Below are positions 8,252-14,766 of a stretch of 17,935 nucleotides of DNA, piece after piece. Under the pieces are notes generated by a model. It was not told where the DNA came from. It saw only the letters and a list, made by a program, of their open reading frames with translations, and made no database searches. Position numbers and translations under genes: made by a program. Numbering within the stretch: the stretch's first letter is position 1; the number at the start of each line of letters is the position of its first letter. Location of the stretch: positions 1 to 17,935 of the forward strand of contig JBJEPU010000034.1 in the NCBI GenBank assembly GCA_051881395.1. Reading direction: 5' to 3'. This DNA comes from Fimenecus sp051881395. Lineage in GTDB: Bacteria > Bacillota > Clostridia > Oscillospirales > Acutalibacteraceae.

Positions 8252-9268
8252 ATGAAACAACTTCCGAAACTTCAAAAAATTATTGTCGGCGCAGTCTGTG
8301 TACTTGTGCTGGCGGCAGGGGTGACTTTGGCAGTGTTATACTCGACAGGCGTTTTAAAATTCGCAAAACCCGCAAAAAACGAAAGCGGAAAATATCTTTT
8401 CTGCTATTTTGTCGGCAATGCGCGCGAAGAAGAGCGTATCCATTTCGCCGTAAGCGAGGACGGCTACCGTTTTGAAGCGCTCAACAACAACGAGCCTGTC
8501 ATTTTGCAAACGCTTGGTAAAAAAAGCGTGCGCGACCCGTACATATTAAAAGGGGAGGACGGCTTTTATTACATCATCGGTACCGATATGGCGTGTGAGG
8601 AAGGTTGGACCTCCAACCATGCGCTTGTCACTTGGAAATCCGCCGATTTAATCACTTGGACGGACGAAACCATCATAGATATTTGCGATTTCGGCGGCGA
8701 ATTTGCCCATACCACCCGCGCGTGGGCACCGCAGGCGCTGTGGGACAGCGAAAAGGGCGCGTATATGGTCTATTGGGCACATTCCACCGAGGAACAGGAC
8801 ATTGCGGGGATGTATTACGCCTATACAACGGATTTTAAAACGCTGACCGAGCCCCAGCCTTTGTATATCCGCGAGGGCATTCAAACTATCGACGGCGATA
8901 TTATTTACAACGCACAAAACGGCAAGTATTATCTGTATTTCAAGCACGACGAGGACCAAACCATCGCCTATGTCACTTCTGACAAGTTGAACGGTCCGTA
9001 CAAAGACGAGCCCGTGGTGGTGTCGCTCGCGTCCTCAGGCGTCGAGGGCAGTTCTATGTATAATATCACAGGCACGGACACTTGGGTTATGCTGATGGAC
9101 GAATACGGGAAGGGCAGATACTTTGCCCAGCAGACCACCGATATGGAGCATTTCTTAAAGCTCAAACAAAGCGATTACAGTTTGGATATGCACCCGCGCC
9201 ACGGCTCGGTTGTCGCCATTTCCGACGAAGAATACGACGCGCTGGTCGAAGCTTACGGCAAATCCTAA
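8252..9268 (+). CDS. GH43-like beta-propeller glycosidase with N-terminal membrane anchor
   Basis: This 338-residue protein begins with a basic stretch and one hydrophobic segment (about 9-31). There is no lipobox cysteine, so it is a signal anchor or an uncleaved signal. The rest is a five-bladed-propeller enzyme of the GH43 type: Asp95 in VRDPYI (base), WAPQ at 158-161, Asp214 in TIDGD (pKa modulator), Glu265 in VEGSS (acid), and HPRHGS near the C-terminus. GH43 enzymes invert beta-xylosides, alpha-L-arabinofuranosides or beta-galactosides; the precise activity is not readable. The start at 8252 is set by AGGAG about eight bases upstream; the frame is open further up. It is the only enzyme of the cluster predicted outside the membrane. 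A strong terminator follows. Confidence 0.85.
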   Translation: MKQLPKLQKIIVGAVCVLVLAAGVTLAVLYSTGVLKFAKPAKNESGKYLFCYFVGNAREEERIHFAVSEDGYRFEALNNNEPVILQTLGKKSVRDPYILKGEDGFYYIIGTDMACEEGWTSNHALVTWKSADLITWTDETIIDICDFGGEFAHTTRAWAPQALWDSEKGAYMVYWAHSTEEQDIAGMYYAYTTDFKTLTEPQPLYIREGIQTIDGDIIYNAQNGKYYLYFKHDEDQTIAYVTSDKLNGPYKDEPVVVSLASSGVEGSSMYNITGTDTWVMLMDEYGKGRYFAQQTTDMEHFLKLKQSDYSLDMHPRHGSVVAISDEEYDALVEAYGKS

Positions 9269-9284
9269 AATACAATCGTTTCTT

Positions 9285-9320
9285 CGCGGCAAGCCCTTTT
9301 CTGCTTGCCGCGTTTTTTCT
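9285..9320 (+). terminator. Strong intrinsic terminator after GH43
   Basis: CGCGGCAAGC (9285-9294) pairs perfectly with GCTTGCCGCG (9303-9312) and is followed by six T residues. It divides the glycan locus into two transcription units. Confidence 0.9.
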
Positions 9321-9348
9321 TGCTTTTCAGTGTGTTCTGTGGTACGAT
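9320..9348 (+). promoter_or_regulatory. Possible promoter of the second symporter–GH3 unit
   Basis: TTGCTT (9320-9325) and TACGAT (9343-9348) are 17 bases apart, directly after the terminator. Match to consensus is modest. Location supports it, since genes downstream of the terminator need a start. Confidence 0.35.
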
Positions 9349-9371
9349 AAACGCGTGTATAAAAAAGAAAA

Positions 9372-9389
9372 TGCCGCCTTTTTGCGGCA
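9372..9389 (+). promoter_or_regulatory. Hairpin just upstream of the TTG start
   Basis: TGCCGC-CTTTTT-GCGGCA forms a 6-bp stem that ends one base before the AAGGAG Shine-Dalgarno site (9391-9396) of the second symporter. It could affect translation or mRNA processing; no function is proven. Confidence 0.4.
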
Positions 9390-9404
9390 AAAGGAGAGAA
9401 ACCT

Positions 9405-10892
9405 TTGGGAAAACTGAAAACATTTTTAAACAAAACCATTGAGCCGAACAACGGCGTTGTACCGCGCAAAGAGGGGCTTTGGTTTGCGGCGGGTGTAGCG
9501 GGGCAAAACATTTCCTGCGGGCTTGTCGGCGGCTGGTTTTATTATTTCTGCACCGATGTCGCGTATTACGATATGCGCGTCATTGCCTTTGTTTTAACCT
9601 TCGCGCGCATTTGGGACGCAGTCAATGACCCGCTGATGGGTGTGCTCATTGACCATCACCGTTTCAAAAGCGGCGAAAAACTGCGCCCATGGCTGAAACT
9701 CACGCCGTTTATCGTCGGCATATGCGCCATTTTGATGTTTGTAAAACCCGGATTTTTGACAGACCGTGCATTTTTACAGGGCGCGTTTATTTTGCTTATC
9801 TATTTGGTGTACGATATGACCTTTACCGTGCAGGATGTCTCCATGTGGGGGATGACCGCCGTCATGTCGCCGCATTCTGACGAACGCGGCAGACTGTCGC
9901 AGTGGGGGCGTATCGGTGCAACGGTCGGCTCGTGGCTGCCGGGGCTTATCTCCGTATTCGTATCCCTCGGCAACCGTTTCGAGATTCCCGAAAAAATTGT
10001 GTTTGCCGTATTGGGAATTACCTTCGGCTTCGGCGGTATGATGCTGTCGATGTGTTCCGCGAAAGCCAAAGAGCGTGTGCGCTCTCTCCCCGAAAAAGGG
10101 CCAACAGGGCTTTTGGATACCTTGGGTGACCTGTTTAAGAATAAAATGGTGATGCTCATTTTGCTCGGCAGTATTTTAAGCGGCTTTTCTTTGGGCGTAC
10201 CCGCCGTGTATTTCTTTAAATATAAGGTTTCGTTAGAAGTGTTCGGCCTTACGATTGACGGTATGACCGCATCGTTCATTTTCGGCTTGGTATCGGGGCT
10301 TCCCGGTACGCTTGCCATGCTCATTGCCCCGCAATTTGCCAAAAAAGTCGGCGGTATGAAAAATATCCTGATTTTATCCTGCCTTGCCGCGATTGTGGTG
10401 CGTATTCTTTGCTTCTTTGTCGGGTACGAGGGATACAGAATTGTTGTTGTGATGCTCTTAATGGCGGTGGCGAGCATTCCCGCAGGCCTTACGGGTATTG
10501 CCATGACCTCGCTGTTCGGTGATTCGATTGACTATATGGAATGGAAAACAGGCCGCCGCAGTGAAGCCATTACCTTTGCCGCCCAAACCTTTGCCAGCAA
10601 AATCGTCGGCGCAATTAACACCGGCGTGCTGACAGGGTTGTTGATTTTACTGCAATACAGCGCCGAGGATTACAATAACGGTTTGCCGCTTTCACCTTTG
10701 TTTGATAAATGGGTGTGGCCGCTGTTTATTTTAGGCCCGATTGTCGGCAGTATTTTAAATGTCATTCCGCTGTTGTTTATTCGTTATCCTGACAGTTTAA
10801 AACAGCAGGTCGAGGCGGATTTGAAGGTGCGCCGTGCCGAAAGTGCGGCAGAGGCACAGACAACGGCGCAAGAAACTACTGTTGACGCGTAA
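9405..10892 (+). CDS. GPH-family sugar:cation symporter (second copy), TTG start
   Basis: A 495-residue membrane protein with about 12 hydrophobic segments and the same family marks as the symporter at 6814: FARIWDAVNDPLMGVLID followed by a basic segment and LRPW, and DYMEWKTGRRSEAITFAAQTF in the second half. The start is TTG at 9405, eight bases after AGGAG; the nearby upstream ATG is out of frame. The protein ends in a hydrophilic, Ala/Thr/Glu-rich tail of about 30 residues. It belongs to a second unit with GH3 (24-base gap) behind the terminator at 9285-9320. Sequence divergence from the first copy suggests an old duplication or independent acquisition and a different ligand or affinity. 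The family call is strong; the substrate is unknown. Confidence 0.92.
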   Translation: MGKLKTFLNKTIEPNNGVVPRKEGLWFAAGVAGQNISCGLVGGWFYYFCTDVAYYDMRVIAFVLTFARIWDAVNDPLMGVLIDHHRFKSGEKLRPWLKLTPFIVGICAILMFVKPGFLTDRAFLQGAFILLIYLVYDMTFTVQDVSMWGMTAVMSPHSDERGRLSQWGRIGATVGSWLPGLISVFVSLGNRFEIPEKIVFAVLGITFGFGGMMLSMCSAKAKERVRSLPEKGPTGLLDTLGDLFKNKMVMLILLGSILSGFSLGVPAVYFFKYKVSLEVFGLTIDGMTASFIFGLVSGLPGTLAMLIAPQFAKKVGGMKNILILSCLAAIVVRILCFFVGYEGYRIVVVMLLMAVASIPAGLTGIAMTSLFGDSIDYMEWKTGRRSEAITFAAQTFASKIVGAINTGVLTGLLILLQYSAEDYNNGLPLSPLFDKWVWPLFILGPIVGSILNVIPLLFIRYPDSLKQQVEADLKVRRAESAAEAQTTAQETTVDA

Positions 10893-10916
10893 CAGTCATA
10901 GAAATGGGGAAGAATT

Positions 10917-13358
10917 ATGGCCGTAATTACCAAAATTGTGGAAAAAGCAATTAACTTATTTCAAAAGGATTCCTTAGCGCAGGAAACAGCGGCGCGCGCC
11001 GCCGCCGACAAAACCGTTACACCCGGTATGCCTGAAATTTTGCGGCGTGCTGCGGCAGAGGGTGCGGTGCTTTTGAAAAATGCAAACAACGCTTTGCCGC
11101 TCTCGGTCGGCACGCGCGTTTCCCTGTTCGGCAGGGGGCAGATGCAATGGTTTTACACGGGCTACGGCTCGGGCGGCGATGTCAACAAGCCGTACGCCGT
11201 GAGCCTTTTAGAGGGCTTGCGCGCTTGCCCGACTGTAAAAGTCAATGAAAAATTAGCACAGATGTATGAAAAATGGGACGCAGAAAATCCCATTGACCAT
11301 GGCTTTTGGGGGCATTGGCCGCGATTTTACCCGGACATGATGCTGTCGGAAGATTTGGTGCGTGAAACGGCACAGCAGTCCGATTGCGCGGTGGTGACGA
11401 TTGGCCGTTCCTCAGGCGAGGACCGCGAAAATGCATTGGAAAAAGGCAGTTTCTACTTAACCGATGCCGAACGGCAAATGCTCTCCTTTGTTACCGCGCA
11501 TTTTGAGAAAACCGTGGTGCTTCTCAATATCGGCAGTGTGATGGATTTGTCATGGGTGGACGAATTCGACGGAAAAATCGACGCGGTTTTGCTTTTGTGG
11601 CAGGGCGGTATGGAAAGCGGCAACGCCGCGGCGGATTTGCTTGCGGGTAAAGTGACGCCTTGCGGCAAACTGACTGATACCGTGGCAAAAACCTATGAAA
11701 AATATCCGTCCGCGGCGGATTTCGGCGGCAAGGATTACAATTTCTATACCGAGGATATTTTTGTCGGCTACCGCTGGTTTGAAACCTTTGCCAAAGACGA
11801 TGTGCTGTATCCGTTCGGCTACGGGCTTTCCTATACCGATTTCTCGGTGGAGTTTGCGGCTTGCGACGAAACCGCAGACGGCTTCTCGTTCACCTGCACC
11901 GTGCAAAATATCGGCGAGAAATACAGCGGCAAAGAGGTGGTCGCGGTGTATCTCCGAAAGCCCTGCGGCGCGCTCGGCAATCCCTCGCGTGAACTTGTGG
12001 GCTTTGCAAAAACCGATTTGTTAGCACCGAATGCGAGCGAAACCGTCACCGTGACCGTGCCGCGCCGTGCGCTTTCGTCCTATGATGACAGCGGCGTGAC
12101 GGGGCACAAATCCGCCTATGTTACCGAAAAAGGGGACTATGTATTTTATCTCGGCGGCGATGTGCGCGCGGCAAAACAAATCTATACCTATTCGCAAACT
12201 GAAACCGCGGTGACAGAGCAACTGACCGAAGCCGCCGCACCGCAAGAAGCCTTTTCCGTCATACAGGCGACGGAGAAAAACGGCGTGCGCGTGCCGAAAA
12301 AGGCAACCGTATCTACCGCAACGCGTGATTTACGCGCGCGGATTCTCGAAAATCTGCCGCAAGAATATGCGCAAACAGGGGATAAGGGCTATAAACTCGC
12401 CGATGTGCGCGACGGCAAAGTGCAAATGGCGGATTTTGTGGCGCAACTCGATTTAGAAGAACTCGAAGCGATTTCCCGCGGCGCATACCGTATGAACAGC
12501 CCACTCGGCGTGGCAGGTAATGCGGGCGTGTACGGCGGCGTGCTCGACTCCTTACGGCAAAAAGGCGTGCCACCCGTCACCACCACCGACGGCCCGTCGG
12601 GTATTCGTCTGTATGCCTCTTGCTCGTTACTCCCTATCGGCACTTTGCTTGCCTGCACCTTTGATACCGCGTTGGTGGAAGAAGTTTACCGCGCAACGGG
12701 CGCGGAAATGCGCGAAAAGGGCACCGATGTGCTGTTAGGGCCGGGCATCAATATTCACCGCAATCCCTTGTGCGGCAGAAATTTTGAATATTATTCCGAA
12801 GACCCGCTGTTGACGGGCAAAATTGCCGCGGCGGCGGTGCAGGGGCTTCAAAGCAACGGCGTTTCCGCCTGTCCCAAGCATTTTGCGTGCAACAATCAGG
12901 AATATCGCCGCAACCGCAACGATTCGCGCCTGTCCGAGCGCGCATTGCGCGAGATTTACTTAAAAGGCTTTGAAATTTGCGTGAAAGAAGCCGCGCCGCA
13001 AAATATTATGACCTCTTACAACCGCATCAACGGCGTGTACGGGCATTACCACTACGACCTTTGCACCACCGTACTGCGCGGGGAGTGGGGCTATACAGGC
13101 TGTGTGATGACCGATTGGTGGCTTCGTCACGAAAACTCCCACGAATTCCCGAAGCTCAAAGACCAAGCCTACCGCGTGCGCGCGCAAGTCGATGTCTTTA
13201 TGCCCGGCGGTGAACGCACAGGCAAAGAAAAGCCCGACGGCACATTGCTCAAAACCTACGGCAAAATAGACGGCATCACTTTGGGCGAACTCCAACGCAC
13301 CGCCGAAAATGTCCTGCGGTTTTGTATGCATTCCCCCGCAATGGAGAGAATGGATTGA
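10917..13358 (+). CDS. Glycoside hydrolase family 3 enzyme with permuted domain order
   Basis: In this 813-residue protein the usual GH3 order is inverted. The alpha/beta-sandwich domain comes first (about 35-255, with GRSSGEDRE near 163-171), then the YPFGYGLSYT region (about 298-307) and a fibronectin-III-like domain (about 322-425). The TIM-barrel domain lies at the C-terminus (about 500-813). The barrel carries TTDGPSGIR (556-564), KHFACNNQE (654-662) and the nucleophile Asp733 in VMTDWW. Beta-glucosidases from rumen Clostridia such as Ruminococcus albus have this inverted architecture. No signal peptide is seen, so it should cleave imported oligosaccharides; beta-glucosidase is the likeliest activity. 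ATG at 10917 is preceded by GGGGAAG. The first 30 residues are an unassigned helical extension. The gene ends its operon; the next terminator is about 200 bases on. Confidence 0.9.
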   Translation: MAVITKIVEKAINLFQKDSLAQETAARAAADKTVTPGMPEILRRAAAEGAVLLKNANNALPLSVGTRVSLFGRGQMQWFYTGYGSGGDVNKPYAVSLLEGLRACPTVKVNEKLAQMYEKWDAENPIDHGFWGHWPRFYPDMMLSEDLVRETAQQSDCAVVTIGRSSGEDRENALEKGSFYLTDAERQMLSFVTAHFEKTVVLLNIGSVMDLSWVDEFDGKIDAVLLLWQGGMESGNAAADLLAGKVTPCGKLTDTVAKTYEKYPSAADFGGKDYNFYTEDIFVGYRWFETFAKDDVLYPFGYGLSYTDFSVEFAACDETADGFSFTCTVQNIGEKYSGKEVVAVYLRKPCGALGNPSRELVGFAKTDLLAPNASETVTVTVPRRALSSYDDSGVTGHKSAYVTEKGDYVFYLGGDVRAAKQIYTYSQTETAVTEQLTEAAAPQEAFSVIQATEKNGVRVPKKATVSTATRDLRARILENLPQEYAQTGDKGYKLADVRDGKVQMADFVAQLDLEELEAISRGAYRMNSPLGVAGNAGVYGGVLDSLRQKGVPPVTTTDGPSGIRLYASCSLLPIGTLLACTFDTALVEEVYRATGAEMREKGTDVLLGPGINIHRNPLCGRNFEYYSEDPLLTGKIAAAAVQGLQSNGVSACPKHFACNNQEYRRNRNDSRLSERALREIYLKGFEICVKEAAPQNIMTSYNRINGVYGHYHYDLCTTVLRGEWGYTGCVMTDWWLRHENSHEFPKLKDQAYRVRAQVDVFMPGGERTGKEKPDGTLLKTYGKIDGITLGELQRTAENVLRFCMHSPAMERMD

Positions 13359-13383
13359 AAAAAACCCTCGCGTAGTGGCGGTA

Positions 13384-13443
13384 ATTCCCTTGATAGGGGA
13401 AATGTCTGTTTTGATGGAGTAGGGCGGGTGGCTTGCCCCCGCC
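13384..13443. repeat. Small palindromic repeats after GH3
   Basis: TTCCC/GGGGA forms a hairpin at 13386-13400, followed by AAATGTCTG. The 25-base block 13384-13408 recurs at 17905-17929 with 23 identical bases. A second hairpin pairs GGCGGG (13423-13428) with CCCGCC (13438-13443). No gene is present. Confidence 0.6.
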
Positions 13444-13508
13444 GTTCGGTGCCTGAATTCGGAAATTTTGCCCCCCGCCGTCAATTTATAGCAGAATAGA
13501 AATTTGTG

Positions 13509-13541
13509 TGCGTAGGGAATGGTCTTGACCATTCTGCAAAA
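13509..13541. repeat. TGCGTAGGGAA palindrome, copy A
   Basis: A 9-pair stem, GGAATGGTC with GACCATTCT around TT, is flanked by TGCGTA and GCAAAA. It is nearly identical to 14841-14873, with paired changes in the stem. Confidence 0.65.
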
Positions 13542-13556
13542 ATAAACCGTAAAAAT

Positions 13557-13584
13557 AAAAAGCAAGTCATATGACTTGCTTTTT
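13557..13584. terminator. Perfect bidirectional palindrome, likely terminator
   Basis: AAAAAGCAAGTCAT (13557-13570) is followed at once by its exact complement, ending in five T residues. It is the first convincing stop signal downstream of GH3 and would also act on the minus strand. Confidence 0.7.
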
Positions 13585-13658
13585 GTTAAGCAACAGCTAA
13601 CAAATAGCGATGTGAAATTTTATTGGATATTTGAACCCGTAAGATTATTTTATCATTA

Positions 13659-13673
13659 CTTTGCGAAGCAAAG
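13659..13673. repeat. GCGAAGC hairpin
   Basis: CTTTGC-GAA-GCAAAG is a perfect 6-bp stem with a GAA loop, the same design as the repeats at 1-145 and 14253-14263. The rest of 13585-13680 holds nothing I can identify. Confidence 0.5.
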
Positions 13674-13679
13674 CACCTG

Positions 13680-13827
13680 AATTATTCATTATTCATTAGC
13701 GTAAGCGGCTTCAATATTCAATATTCATTTGAAAATCCGTTCTCGTTTTAATGAATAATGAATGATGAATAATGAATAGTGAATGATACAAAACAGAAAA
13801 ACCGCCCTCTTTCGAGAACGGATTTTC
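13680..13827. repeat. ATTCATT heptamer array inside a 15-bp inverted repeat
   Basis: Tandem ATTCATT units (13681-13697 and 13711-13729) face the opposite orientation, ATGAATA units, at 13750-13786, so the two blocks can pair. GAAAATCCGTTCTCG (13731-13745) is repeated as its exact complement at 13813-13827. The right-hand arm overlaps the tRNA terminator. The left-hand arm may be a duplicated terminator fragment, or the whole may be a miniature palindromic element. Confidence 0.5.
13797..13821 (-). terminator. Terminator of tRNA-Pro(GGG)
   Basis: On the minus strand CCGTTCTC-GAAA-GAGGGCGG (8 pairs, two G-U) is followed by TTTTT, about ten bases past the CCA end of the tRNA. Confidence 0.75.
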
Positions 13828-13831
13828 GTTT

Positions 13832-13907
13832 TGGTCCGAGTGGCGAGACTTGAACTCACGGCCTCTTGACCCCCAGTCAAGCGCGCTACCAGCTGCGCCA
13901 CACCCGG
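13832..13907 (-). tRNA. tRNA-Pro (anticodon GGG)
   Basis: All four arms form on the minus strand. The acceptor CCGGGTG pairs with CACTCGG, followed by A and an encoded CCA. The D-arm is GCGC/GCGC. The anticodon stem CTTGA/TCAAG encloses CTGGGGG (anticodon GGG, codon CCC/CCU). The T-arm GTGAG/CTCGC has loop TTCAAGT. It has its own promoter and terminator and diverges from the plus-strand tRNA cluster. Confidence 0.93.
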
Positions 13908-13953
13908 ATATACAATTTGCGTTGGCGGGGTAGCCCCGAACAACTGCTCGACT

Positions 13954-13982
13954 ATATTAGCATAAGATTTAAGATTTTGCAA
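13954..13982 (-). promoter_or_regulatory. Promoter of tRNA-Pro(GGG), extended -10
   Basis: On the minus strand TTGCAA (13977-13982), 17 bases, then TAATAT (13954-13959) preceded by TGC, an extended -10. The start would be about 40 bases before the tRNA. The short leader contains a CGGGG/CCCCG hairpin. Confidence 0.6.
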
Positions 13983-14094
13983 GAGTAAATTTCATTTTTT
14001 CCGAACTTTTCGTGGATTTCTTGCGGGAACGTCCGAGATTTTGCCCGAAAATTCAATTTTGAGGAATTTTTATGGATTTTTTGCGCAAATCCAT

Positions 14095-14123
14095 TTGACA
14101 AACGCCCGCGTGTGTTGTATAAT
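14095..14123 (+). promoter_or_regulatory. Perfect consensus sigma-70/SigA promoter of the tRNA cluster
   Basis: TTGACA (14095-14100), a 17-base spacer and TATAAT (14118-14123) match the full consensus. Transcription would start near 14130, about 70 bases before the broken tRNA-Pro copy. It is the only strong promoter seen ahead of tRNA-Pro(TGG) and tRNA-Val(CAC). The stretch 13983-14094 between the two divergent promoters holds no recognisable gene. Confidence 0.85.
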
Positions 14124-14200
14124 ACACAGGCATCAAAAAAGTTTTGTGCTTGTGCAGTGCAGAACCGGCGGCTATATAGGACTGTTGAGTGGTTTTATAT

Positions 14201-14252
14201 CCGGGTGTAGCGCAGTTGGTAGCGCGCGTGGTTTGCAGACCATGAGGCCGCA
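14201..14252 (+). pseudogene. Broken tRNA-Pro copy (5' half only)
   Basis: This copies the start of tRNA-Pro(TGG) at 14386 with an offset of 185 bases; upstream similarity reaches back to 14162. The acceptor 5' strand, D-arm and anticodon arm are kept. The anticodon loop is changed to the 8-base TTTGCAGA (TTTGGGA in the intact gene). After GGCCGCA the T-arm and acceptor 3' strand are missing, and a GCGAAGC-type hairpin (14253-14263) stands there instead. It cannot fold as a full tRNA. It is most likely a tRNA pseudogene left by tandem duplication and repeat insertion or deletion. A retained tRNA-like leader role is possible but unsupported. Confidence 0.8.
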
Positions 14253-14287
14253 CCGCGAAGCGGCAGACTTGGGTTGAGGGCGTTAAG

Positions 14288-14344
14288 AAAACGATTCGGT
14301 GAATCGTTTTTAGCCCGAAAAATTTTTGCCGCAAGGCAAAAATT
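14288..14344 (+). terminator. Two strong hairpins between the broken and intact tRNA-Pro
   Basis: AAAACGATTC-GGT-GAATCGTTTT (14288-14310) forms a perfect 10-bp stem ending in a run of five T residues. AATTTTTGCC-GCAA-GGCAAAAATT (14321-14344) forms another perfect 10-bp stem. The first resembles a weak terminator or attenuator placed between the promoter and the functional tRNA genes. Both could instead be members of the local palindrome families. Confidence 0.45.
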
Positions 14345-14385
14345 AGGAACCGGCGGCCAAGCGGCTTGTTTAATTGGTTTTATAT

Positions 14386-14461
14386 CCGGGTGTAGCGCAG
14401 TTGGTAGCGCGCGTGGTTTGGGACCATGAGGCCGCAGGTTCGAATCCTGTCACTCGGACCA
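14386..14461 (+). tRNA. tRNA-Pro (anticodon TGG)
   Basis: The acceptor CCGGGTG pairs with CACTCGG, then A and encoded CCA. The D-arm is GCGC/GCGC. The anticodon stem CGTGG/CCATG has loop TTTGGGA (anticodon TGG). The T-arm GCAGG/CCTGT has loop TTCGAAT. It reads all or most proline codons and is followed by tRNA-Val after 35 bases, probably in one transcript. Confidence 0.95.
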
Positions 14462-14496
14462 TTTGCTTTTTACGGTGTGTTTATATAATTGAATAC

Positions 14497-14573
<77 letters not shown>

Positions 14574-14578
14574 AAAGG

Positions 14579-14617
14579 AAGACTGTAAATGAAAAAGTTT
14601 GCAGTCTTTTCTTTTTT
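14579..14617 (+). terminator. Terminator of the tRNA cluster
   Basis: AAGACTGTAAA (14579-14589) pairs with TTTGCAGTCTT (11 pairs, one wobble), followed by a T-rich tail. It begins six bases past the tRNA-Val CCA. Confidence 0.85.
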
Positions 14618-14642
14618 GACTCGTTTGCTGCTCTGAGAAATG

Positions 14643-14673
14643 TTTTAAACTGCAAATATAAATTGGGGTTTGT
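14643..14673. repeat. Short dispersed motif AAATTGGGGTTTGT, copy A
   Basis: TTTTAAA, CAAAT and AAATTGGGGTTTGT occur in this order here and again at 17851-17875 with a small indel. It abuts the palindromic element at 14677-14766. Confidence 0.45.
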
Positions 14674-14676
14674 ATT

Positions 14677-14766
14677 TGTCATCCTGAGCGAAGCGAAGGA
14701 TCTCAAACAGCACCAAGTATAAAATGTGCGAAACGAGATTCTTCGCCTATCGGCTCAGAATGACAA
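14677..14766. mobile_element. MITE-like palindromic element (TGTCATCCTGAGCGAAGC type)
   Basis: The left end TTGTCATCCTGAGCGAAGCG is mirrored at the right end (14735-14766, reading GAGATTCTTCG...GGCTCAGAATGACAA) as an imperfect inverted repeat of about 30 bases around a 30-base centre. It encodes nothing. Closely similar ends are widely seen as interspersed palindromes in bacterial genomes. Whether it moves with help from a transposase elsewhere is unknown. Confidence 0.6.

Noticed and set aside
12960..13565. A 201-codon minus-strand frame opposite the GH3 end
   Set aside because: It is antisense to a conserved catalytic region, with no ribosome site or family motif; long antisense frames are common in GC-rich codon contexts.
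14201..14252. Functional frameshift-suppressor-type tRNA-Pro with an 8-base anticodon loop
   Set aside because: Expanded loops are known in such suppressors, but this copy has no T-arm, no acceptor 3' strand and no CCA, so it cannot be a working tRNA.
14041..14334. Small reading frames over the tRNA region
   Set aside because: They are made of promoter, tRNA and hairpin sequence and are not protein-like.
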